From contig CAYRJN010000122.1 in assembly GCA_964424545.1 (NCBI GenBank), forward strand, positions 1 through 11,392: a stretch of DNA of 11,392 nucleotides, read 5' to 3'. Made by a program: the position numbers and the translations under genes. Source of the stretch: JAUVIB01 sp964424545. GTDB lineage: Bacteria > Calditrichota > Calditrichia > Calditrichales > Calditrichaceae. Positions 1-6,446 of this stretch are shown here, in pieces; the stretch's first letter is position 1, and each line of letters begins with the position of its first letter. Under the pieces are notes generated by a model. That model was not told the origin of the DNA, ran no database searches, and saw only the letters and a program-made list of their open reading frames with translations.

Positions 1-1880
1 GAAAAGCTTAGCACTTTATCCAATGTGTAATCATCCGCATTTAACAAATAATTATCGCCCAAAATTATTTTACTCATATCGGCATTCCATGCCTGATCTT
101 TAGAATAATGTGTCCGTAAAGCGCCTGATCCGCTCGGAACATTAAACACCGAAGGGTCAGCAATACAGGTATAATCAACGCCATACTGCGGATCTCGAAC
201 CGATTGTAAATACCCAGGCTTTGGTAACGTTTCGGGTATTCTTGTTTCCCATGTCGTTTCCGGCGGGAATATGGCTTTAGGAACTTTTACCAACTCCATA
301 AAATGTATTCCATCGACCCAAATATCTACGCTGTCTTGACTGATTGTCCCCAAATCCAAAGACCAGGAAACTTTTTCATTTGAACTAAATGCCGTTATCG
401 TATCGGTCACAAAAACTATTTCGTCGGCAGGCAAGGATACCTCTTTTGAGTATAATATTTCATTCGGGGTATTTTGTTGATTAACCGACCAGAACAGACC
501 GGAAATCGCTTTGCTGGATTTTGCCATAAATTGAACATAATATTTACTCCCGGCTTTTACGGAATCGAGTAAATTTTCCTGATATAAGCGCATCTTCTGC
601 GGGTTATTGGCAAAAGCTTTATTCACTTTTATGTGAACACTGTTTTTACCTTCCAAAATATAATTTGTGCTTAAAGAAATGGAAGCCGTATCTTCATTGG
701 CAATCGTTGTCCAGTTATTTAAGCCGTCCTCAAAATAATTATTATTTAACAATTCAAGCGCGCCGCGAGGTAAAGGATTTTCTACTAGCGGGTCAGGAAC
801 AGCTATTAAATGAAAATCATCCAGCCATATTTCGGTATTGTCATTTCGCAAGGCCCCGAAATCTATGGCAAAATAAACCGAATTATCCGTTTCTTTTGCT
901 TGAAATCTATAACTTAAATGGGTAACCTCATTGGCTTTTGCCTTTACCCAATCAAAATTATAATACTTAGTATAATCAGGTTCATCATAGATATTCCAAA
1001 AGCACTTCTCAATATCTTTATTTGCTTTTAAATTAAAACTAACAAAGTAATATTTTCCTTCTACTATTCCACCGGGAATATTATGTTGATTTAACTGGAT
1101 CCTGCCGCTTGGATTGTTTTTATACGGATTATGTACTATTACATGAACACAATTTTTACCGGTTATGACGCTGTCGCTATCCAGTTCATATTCTGCACGT
1201 GAATTATCTAAGCTGAAAAACTCCCAATTATCTAAACCATCGTCAAAATATTTATTGGTTAGCTTCTCTGTCCCATCCGGTAAATCTTTTTCCGTCCCTT
1301 TATCCGGATACTCTTCCTGCTCTTCTCCTACCGCGATAAAATGGATGTCGTCAATCCAAAGTTCAACACTATCCTTTTGGAATGAGGCAAAATCTATTGC
1401 AAAATAGACCGATTGGTCAGTTGCTTCGGCTTGAAAGGTATAACTAAAATTATTAATAGTATTCTTATTACATTTAACCCAATCCCAATTATAAAATTCA
1501 TGATAGTCCGGCTCCTTATAAATTGTCCAAAATCCATTGTCGAGATCTTTGTTTGCTTTAAAATTAAAACTGATATAATATGTATTCCCTTCTGTTATTC
1601 CACCCGGAATATTGTGTTGGTTTAATTGAATTCTTCCGCTCGGGTAACCTCCATAAGGTTTATACACCTTTATATGAACACAATTTTTACCGGTAATAAC
1701 ACTATTGGTATCCAATTCATATTCTGCGCGTGAATTTTCTAAACTGAAAAATTCCCAATTAGCTAAGCCATCATCAAAATAATTATTCACAAGCAGTTCG
1801 GTCCCTTGCGGCAGCTCGTCCTGAGCGAACAAGAAAATAGGGAACAATATTAAAATCAGTGAAAGTATTACATTTTTCAT
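1..1880 (-). CDS. Secreted protein with three tandem carbohydrate-binding-like modules (3' end cut by window)
   Basis: The frame is open from the ATG at 1880 to the left edge, giving 626 codons without a stop, so the C-terminus lies outside the window. It begins with a Sec signal peptide (MKNVILSLI..., hydrophobic to about residue 18, FAQ before the likely cut at 20/21). Three copies of a module of about 162 residues follow at roughly 23-184, 200-361 and 370-531. Each starts LPxG, then YFxDGLxNW, and ends with a WxDDxHF-like strand, which resembles jelly-roll carbohydrate-binding modules of the CBM4/CBM22 type; that family call is inference. Copies 1 and 2 are about two thirds identical in a hand alignment and copy 3 is clearly diverged. 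From about residue 555 a new domain starts (VRDPQYGVDYT..., then HYSKDQAWNADMSKI). I have seen such text at the start of propeller-like secreted proteins but cannot name it. AGAAGG lies 10 bases before the ATG. Whether it has a T9SS tail like its neighbours cannot be seen. Confidence 0.88.
   Translation of the reverse strand, partial: MKNVILSLILILFPIFLFAQDELPQGTELLVNNYFDDGLANWEFFSLENSRAEYELDTNSVITGKNCVHIKVYKPYGGYPSGRIQLNQHNIPGGITEGNTYYISFNFKANKDLDNGFWTIYKEPDYHEFYNWDWVKCNKNTINNFSYTFQAEATDQSVYFAIDFASFQKDSVELWIDDIHFIAVGEEQEEYPDKGTEKDLPDGTEKLTNKYFDDGLDNWEFFSLDNSRAEYELDSDSVITGKNCVHVIVHNPYKNNPSGRIQLNQHNIPGGIVEGKYYFVSFNLKANKDIEKCFWNIYDEPDYTKYYNFDWVKAKANEVTHLSYRFQAKETDNSVYFAIDFGALRNDNTEIWLDDFHLIAVPDPLVENPLPRGALELLNNNYFEDGLNNWTTIANEDTASISLSTNYILEGKNSVHIKVNKAFANNPQKMRLYQENLLDSVKAGSKYYVQFMAKSSKAISGLFWSVNQQNTPNEILYSKEVSLPADEIVFVTDTITAFSSNEKVSWSLDLGTISQDSVDIWVDGIHFMELVKVPKAIFPPETTWETRIPETLPKPGYLQSVRDPQYGVDYTCIADPSVFNVPSGSGALRTHYSKDQAWNADMSKIILGDNYLLNADDYTLDKVLSF
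288..1814 (-). repeat. Three in-frame tandem copies of a ~486-bp module
   Basis: The copies occupy about 1814-1329, 1283-798 and 773-288. The first two share long stretches at DNA level, for example around the Asn-Trp-Glu-Phe-Phe and Arg-Ile-Gln-Leu-Asn-Gln segments, so they look like a fairly recent duplication. The third copy keeps the LPxG start, the YFxDGLxNW segment, the GKNxVHIKV strand and the terminal WVDxIHF strand, but little else. The linkers between copies differ: one is Glu/Lys/Asp-rich and the other is short and Pro-rich. Confidence 0.85.
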
Positions 1881-1890
1881 GATCATCCAT

Positions 1891-1896
1891 CCTTCT
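1891..1896 (-). promoter_or_regulatory. Ribosome binding site of the gene at 1-1880
   Basis: AGAAGG, read on the minus strand, sits 10 bases before the ATG at 1880. It supports that start over the ATG at 1890, which lies in another frame and would not encode the signal peptide. The rest of the 65-base gap to the previous gene holds only short AT-rich palindromes, TTTCATGAAA at 1935-1944 and CAAAA-GAAT-TTTTG at 1900-1913. Neither is strong enough to call a terminator. Confidence 0.6.
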
Positions 1897-1945
1897 GCAC
1901 AAAAATTCTTTTGTTTATTTTTTTTCATATTCTATTTCATGAAAA

Positions 1946-4375
1946 TTATTTTAGAAGCACCATTTTTTTAATCTCTACTTGACCATTTGATTGCAATTTA
2001 TAGAAATAAAGTCCTGAAGTTAAGTTGCCGCCATTAAATTTCAGCGCATATTCACCTGACTTTAATTCTTTATCGATAAGAACATCAACAAGCTGTCCCA
2101 AAGTATTATAAATTTCTAATTTTACATTTCCCGTCAAAGGCACAATAAATCTAATGTACGTAGTCGGATTAAAGGGATTGGGATAATTTTGAAATAAATC
2201 AATCTTTCCCGGAATAACGTTCATCAGTTTATCATCTATACGATTTATTTTCTCATTCTGCAGGATATATACGCCATCAAAACCATCCGCCACAAAAATA
2301 TATTCACCGTTAACGGTTACACTTTGCGCATTTTTCTGCGTATTAAAATAACCAACCTCTTTTGGATTATCGGAATTACTAACATCTATAATACGCATAC
2401 CATCCTGCCAATCGGCTATAATGGCATATTCTCCACTAATAACCACATCACGAGCAGCGCCATCTGTATTAAAATCTCCTACTTCGGCAGGCGCAAAGGG
2501 ACTGCTAACATCAACTATCCGTAAACCGCTTTCTCCATTTGCCAAATACGCGTAATTGCTATCCACAGTAACGTTATGTACATAATCAACCGTATTAAAA
2601 TGTCCGATTTCTTTAGGATATTCTTTTGAACTAACATCAACAATCACCAAACCGTTCCACAAATCGGCCACATAAACGGAATTTCCGCTAACGGATACAC
2701 CGGCAGCATACCCTTCGGTATCAACAAAACCAACCTCTACGGGAATTGCTTTTTTACTAATATCCACAATACGCAAACCATCATTGCCATCCGCCACATA
2801 AGCATAATCACCGTTTACCGAAACGCTGTAAGCCCATCCCTTTGTATCCACCGCGCCAATTTCAAAAGGACTGAATTTTTTACTGATATCAATAATTCGC
2901 AATCCGTTTGTTCCCTCTGCTATGTAAGCGTAATCACCGCTAACCGTTATATCCCGCGCCACTCCTTGCAAAATGACTCTTCCAACTTTTAGCGGATGGG
3001 CAGGATCGGAAATATCGGCTATTTCTACATAAGCGCCTTTCCCGTAATAGAGATAATCGCCGTCAACCGCAACAGCCTTGGTGGGTCCGCTTATTAAATG
3101 ACTAAGTAAAAATATATCATCGGATTTATCAGGTAACGTATTGTAATCAAATTCATACGCGCCGAGATCCGGTGCGGAACCTTTGTAAGGAAACCCGACA
3201 TCAACCCCTGCGTCAACAGCGGGACTGCCGCTGGTTAAACGCAAAAAATTGGGATTATCCGGGGAGGTACTAACAAATTGCGGATTATCTATGTTCAAAT
3301 TCCAACTATTGTATTCATCTACAGCATCGAACGGAGGTTGATAATAGTTCGATTTATAGGAGATATTATTTTTCATTACCAGCCCCGAATCCCACATCAG
3401 AAACCCGTAATGGCTACAATTATAAGCCGTATTATTATATAGCGTAAGATTCACTCCACTATTGCTAACAAAGCCACTGGTACCTGTATCAAAGGCTATA
3501 TTGTTCATCACCGTATTGTAGCCGTTTTTCCCTAATTTATACCCATTACCGTCGCCCACTAACTCCCCAACACTTTTCGAGCCGCCATTACTTACATTGG
3601 AGTATCCCGTATGACTAACAATATTATTTTTTATTGTATTGTTTACGCTTGTCCAGGTATCAATGCCATCGTCAGAGGCATTAAATATAACGTTGTTTTC
3701 AAAGGTATGATATCCGGATGCCTCTTCGTAAGGGATTGTTCCGTTTCCCGACGTACTATGAAGAGCGTCAGCATTGCCACCGCCACCGGTGCCGTCATTA
3801 CCATAATCATAAAAATCATGCAACATACAATTTTTAACCGTACCATAATAGCTCTTATAAAAACTTATTCCGCTAAGGTAACAATTATGCACATACAGAT
3901 TATCAAGCGTTACGTGATTGGCTATCATAAAAACGCCCCTACTTGCAGAATTTTGAAATTCCAAATCTTTCACGGCAATGTAATCTCCGTAAATGTAGAA
4001 CAACAAATATTCTACCGCCCAAGCATTAGAAGGGTCGGCAGCTTTTCCGCTTCCGTCAATCACCGGGCTCTCGCCAGGATATGCGGCAATAGTTATGGGT
4101 TGTGATTCTGTGCCTTTTGCTACAAGAGTGATATATCCTTCATATATTCCTTCGCGTATATATACTTTTGAACCCGCGCTAATTGTGCTGACAGCTTTGT
4201 TTATGGTTAACCACGGAGAATTTATTGAACCGTTATTGCTATCCGAACCATTTTTTGCCACATAATAAACATTAGAATTTGGGGACATACGCAAATTTTC
4301 AGAATTCTCTGCCGAATATGAATTAAAGGCTAAGATAAATGCAATCAGATAAAAAATGAAAACTATATTTTTGAT
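1946..4375 (-). CDS. PL9-like parallel beta-helix protein with LVIVD beta-propeller and T9SS tail
   Basis: Read from an ATC at 4375 the product has 809 residues. No ATG, GTG or TTG exists upstream of the TTG at 4294, yet the 27 codons between encode a clear signal peptide (KNIVFIFYLIAFILAFNSYSA) and AAGGAG lies 5 bases before the ATC. A conventional caller would start at 4294 (782 aa) and lose that signal. Residues about 37-410 form a right-handed parallel beta-helix opening YYVAKNGSD and closing APDLGAYEF. It holds NAD (D203), DDGID (D235, D236, D239) and GNGYKLG (K280). These match in order the calcium aspartates and catalytic lysine that I recall for family PL9 pectate lyase Pel9A. Seven LVIVD blades (about 422-707) and a T9SS type A tail (about 722-809, QNYPNPFNP) follow. 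The likely role is a secreted polysaccharide lyase or binder; the substrate is unknown. Fold and secretion are well supported, activity is inference. Confidence 0.85.
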   Translation of the reverse strand: MKNIVFIFYLIAFILAFNSYSAENSENLRMSPNSNVYYVAKNGSDSNNGSINSPWLTINKAVSTISAGSKVYIREGIYEGYITLVAKGTESQPITIAAYPGESPVIDGSGKAADPSNAWAVEYLLFYIYGDYIAVKDLEFQNSASRGVFMIANHVTLDNLYVHNCYLSGISFYKSYYGTVKNCMLHDFYDYGNDGTGGGGNADALHSTSGNGTIPYEEASGYHTFENNVIFNASDDGIDTWTSVNNTIKNNIVSHTGYSNVSNGGSKSVGELVGDGNGYKLGKNGYNTVMNNIAFDTGTSGFVSNSGVNLTLYNNTAYNCSHYGFLMWDSGLVMKNNISYKSNYYQPPFDAVDEYNSWNLNIDNPQFVSTSPDNPNFLRLTSGSPAVDAGVDVGFPYKGSAPDLGAYEFDYNTLPDKSDDIFLLSHLISGPTKAVAVDGDYLYYGKGAYVEIADISDPAHPLKVGRVILQGVARDITVSGDYAYIAEGTNGLRIIDISKKFSPFEIGAVDTKGWAYSVSVNGDYAYVADGNDGLRIVDISKKAIPVEVGFVDTEGYAAGVSVSGNSVYVADLWNGLVIVDVSSKEYPKEIGHFNTVDYVHNVTVDSNYAYLANGESGLRIVDVSSPFAPAEVGDFNTDGAARDVVISGEYAIIADWQDGMRIIDVSNSDNPKEVGYFNTQKNAQSVTVNGEYIFVADGFDGVYILQNEKINRIDDKLMNVIPGKIDLFQNYPNPFNPTTYIRFIVPLTGNVKLEIYNTLGQLVDVLIDKELKSGEYALKFNGGNLTSGLYFYKLQSNGQVEIKKMVLLK
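2255..3112 (-). repeat. Seven LVIVD-type propeller blades, period ~126 bp
   Basis: Seven consecutive units of about 42 residues carry the pattern VxVSGDYAYVADGxxGLRIVDISxxxxPxEVGxxxT. The first (YVEIADIS) and last (DGVYIL) are the most diverged. Units 2-6 are strongly alike, and the DNA shows the same period of about 126 bases. LVIVD repeats (Pfam PF08309) are known from bacterial and archaeal surface proteins, and seven copies fit one closed propeller. The C-terminal end of unit 7 is cut short before the linker to the T9SS tail. Confidence 0.85.
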
Positions 4376-4454
4376 ACCTACTCCTTCATCTGTACTTTAT
4401 TGGAAAATGAAATTTCGATTTTTTCTACTTTTACCTAAATAATGACATATAGCC
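4376..4454. other. 79-base intergenic gap without a clear terminator
   Basis: The gap lies between the propeller/CBM9 gene and the beta-helix gene. Just after the upstream stop there is an A/T-only inverted repeat (AAATAA ... TTATTT, about 4435-4460) with no G/C core and no T-run after it. It then runs through A-rich sequence to the ribosome binding site. I see no recognisable promoter that I would defend. Confidence 0.4.
4381..4386 (-). promoter_or_regulatory. Ribosome binding site placing the start at ATC 4375
   Basis: AAGGAG on the minus strand is the best Shine-Dalgarno match in this gap. It lies 5 bases before the ATC codon that opens the signal-peptide frame, and about 86 bases before the TTG at 4294, too far to serve that codon. 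The site lies inside ATG AAG GAG TAG, a three-codon reading frame that starts at 4389. Confidence 0.6.
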
Positions 4455-6446
4455 TTATTTAAGTAATATCATTTTTCCGACTTTCACATAACCCGCCGAT
4501 TGTAATTTATAAAAATATAGACCGGAAGATAAGCCATTTCCATTAAATTGATAATTATGTAAACCGGCCGTTAATTCGCTATTTACAATTGTCTCAATTT
4601 CTTCGCCCAAAACATTATATACAGATAGTTTAATATGCGTTTTATGCGAAACTTGAAAAGATATTGTCGTAAGCGGATTAAAGGGATTGGGATAATTTTT
4701 CAAAAGCATAATTTGTACAGGGATATTTTGTTTCGATTCCTCTTGCCTGATTGCCGTCGCCATTTTATCCGAAAAAATTATACGACCAAATTTAGAAGGG
4801 ACATGAAACGATGGATTTTCAGGAGAATTCCAACAGGATGTTTCCGTTCCACCATTAATCAAATTTCCCTGGTTATCACGTTCACGATTATAACGCGCCA
4901 ATTGCACACGCCAAATATCACCGCTAATGGGAGGATTGCTTAGAGGATTGATCATATTCGCATCAATAGCGCTGAAAGGGATGGCCATTTCACAATACCA
5001 GACGCTATCTACATCAGACGGATCATTTAATGTACCATTTACGGATACCGCAGAAAGAAGCCCGTTTACATTCCAATCAAAATCACCGCTGCCACCCTCA
5101 CTGTAGGGTTTATCCATTGCGAGGTCGAGCACGGTACCAAGAGGATTTATTTCAATTTCAAAATAATTAAATGTATTGCCATTGGGGTCACAAAAAAACT
5201 CAACCGGTTCTTCGTTCCATAAATGTGAATCGTGAGCCGTCATTTCTCCCCAGACATCATCATCCAAAGCAAGAAATCCCACATACAGATATTGATCATC
5301 CCAAAGGAGTTTAGCTTTTGTTCCCCACTTAACATTATCCCCGCTCTCTTGGTTTACAAAGATCTCGGTATATTCCGCATTTTGCCATTGCTTTTCCGTC
5401 AATTCCCCATCAATCGTAATGGGTTGATCTGTTCTTTTAACAACATATTCTTTTATATAACCGGTTGTTATCAGTGTGACGCCATTGTCTGTTGCAACCC
5501 AAACATTTCCGGCCAAATCAACGGCCAAATCATTAACATAATTGGAGGATAATCCTTGCGCCGTCGTATAATTTTCCCAATTATCCCCATCATACGATGA
5601 AAGTCCCGCGGATGTCCCAAACCACATAACGCCGGACAGATCTTCAGCAATTACCGTAACATTATTATCAATTAAACCGCTGTCGCCGGTAAAAGTTGTC
5701 CAATTTTTTTTGAATTGCTCCCCGTATTGTCTTGATACCCCTTTGTCCGTTCCAAACCAGCGTCTGCCGAGATGATCGATAAATACGGAAGAAACATTAT
5801 TGGAAGCAATCCCATGCCAAGCGGTGCTGATTTCAGAAGCGCCGGTTATGCCGTCCACATCCTGTTTTACGCGCGATACGCCGTCATTACGGCTCGCAAC
5901 AAATGTCCAGTCATTATCCGGTGAAACAATATCCGTCACATCATTTGAGGTTAAATAATAGTTTTCAAAATTAAATTGACGCCATTGATCATCCAATAAA
6001 GTCGAGCATCCCTGCGGCGTACCGAACCAATGCACGCCGTTTATATTTACCGCGACACAACGAACAGTATCGCAAACAAGATCGCTATTCTCTTTTGACA
6101 AAGTATATAAAACCTTAACATTATAAGAATCAAACCGAACTTTTGAAACGCCCGCATCGGTGGCAACATTCAGTAAGATACTATCCTTTTTGCTGATATC
6201 CACTCCAATATCCAGCACATTATTCGAAGCCAACCCGTCTGTCTGCAAAAGAGAAGTCCATGACCCATCGCCCATAAAAACCGAAACGCCCTCATCCGTT
6301 GCAAACCATTTATTGTTATTATCATCAACAACAACAGACCTAATGTTGTTGCTTATCAGCTCGCTGTTACTTTCATTATATACAACTAACTCCTGTGCAT
6401 TAGCAATCAAAACCATTAATATCATGATGAAAAATATATTTCTCAT
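4455..6446 (-). CDS. Secreted regulator-type propeller fused to a CBM9-like domain, T9SS tail
   Basis: The 663-residue product starts with a Sec signal peptide (MRNIFFIMIL..., NAQ before the likely cut at about 18/19). Residues 30-325 contain seven units of the two-component regulator propeller type (Pfam Reg_prop), with the hallmark NNV...D..GxxWFGTxxGVS; WFGT-like cores recur near 47, 140, 230 and 275. In regulators these blades form the periplasmic sensor of hybrid histidine kinases, but no membrane segment, kinase or receiver domain follows here. Instead residues about 335-562 resemble the CBM9-like family (ITIDGELTEKQW, DDQYLYVGFLALD, NEEPVEFFCDP, YFEIEINPLG). The T9SS type A tail is at about 576-663 (KNYPNPFNPLTTISF ... 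GLYFYKLQS). The start ATG overlaps the TGA of the preceding gene. The nearest purine-rich site, AAGGA, lies 13 bases before the ATG, so translation is probably coupled. A likely role is a surface or released glycan-binding protein; the ligand is unknown. Confidence 0.9.
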   Translation of the reverse strand: MRNIFFIMILMVLIANAQELVVYNESNSELISNNIRSVVVDDNNNKWFATDEGVSVFMGDGSWTSLLQTDGLASNNVLDIGVDISKKDSILLNVATDAGVSKVRFDSYNVKVLYTLSKENSDLVCDTVRCVAVNINGVHWFGTPQGCSTLLDDQWRQFNFENYYLTSNDVTDIVSPDNDWTFVASRNDGVSRVKQDVDGITGASEISTAWHGIASNNVSSVFIDHLGRRWFGTDKGVSRQYGEQFKKNWTTFTGDSGLIDNNVTVIAEDLSGVMWFGTSAGLSSYDGDNWENYTTAQGLSSNYVNDLAVDLAGNVWVATDNGVTLITTGYIKEYVVKRTDQPITIDGELTEKQWQNAEYTEIFVNQESGDNVKWGTKAKLLWDDQYLYVGFLALDDDVWGEMTAHDSHLWNEEPVEFFCDPNGNTFNYFEIEINPLGTVLDLAMDKPYSEGGSGDFDWNVNGLLSAVSVNGTLNDPSDVDSVWYCEMAIPFSAIDANMINPLSNPPISGDIWRVQLARYNRERDNQGNLINGGTETSCWNSPENPSFHVPSKFGRIIFSDKMATAIRQEESKQNIPVQIMLLKNYPNPFNPLTTISFQVSHKTHIKLSVYNVLGEEIETIVNSELTAGLHNYQFNGNGLSSGLYFYKLQSAGYVKVGKMILLK
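5472..6359 (-). repeat. Seven regulator-propeller (Reg_prop) units
   Basis: The units begin at residues near 32, 73, 122, 166, 214, 259 and 300, each marked by a (S/N)NxV start. They are 41-49 residues long and less regular than the LVIVD blades of the next gene. Five keep the W(F/V)(G/A)T core. Units 2 and 4 have replaced the Trp region (NVATDAGVS, TFVASRNDGVS). Seven copies fit one complete propeller, whereas sensor kinases usually carry about fourteen in two propellers. Confidence 0.75.

Noticed and set aside
1888..1890. ATG 1890 as an alternative start of the left-edge gene
   Set aside because: It is in a different frame from the signal peptide and would overlap the ribosome binding site.
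1935..1944. TTTCATGAAA palindrome as an operator
   Set aside because: A ten-base AT-rich palindrome is expected by chance in such DNA, and no regulator gene or second copy is near.
2255..3112. Regular ~126-base periodicity as a possible CRISPR or satellite array
   Set aside because: The repeats are in frame and encode LVIVD blades with protein-level conservation; unit length and divergence do not fit CRISPR.
3643..3846. Minus-strand frame of 67 codons inside the beta-helix gene
   Set aside because: It is an out-of-frame overlap within well-supported coding sequence and shows no domain or translation signal of its own.
3611..4105. Plus-strand open frame of 164 codons
   Set aside because: It lies fully opposite the beta-helix domain, has no ribosome binding site or recognisable domain, and its Ile/Ser/Cys-rich text is typical of an antisense shadow. 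The other plus-strand frames (665-925, 1165-1407, 1413-1625, 2324-2524, 4635-4943, 5232-5552, 6160-6618, 6986-7402, 8848-9033, 10195-10401, 10928-11215) are rejected for the same reason.
4378..4389. Three-codon frame ATG AAG GAG TAG before the beta-helix gene as a leader peptide
   Set aside because: The ATG has no ribosome binding site of its own and the frame simply contains the Shine-Dalgarno sequence of the next gene; chance is enough to explain it.
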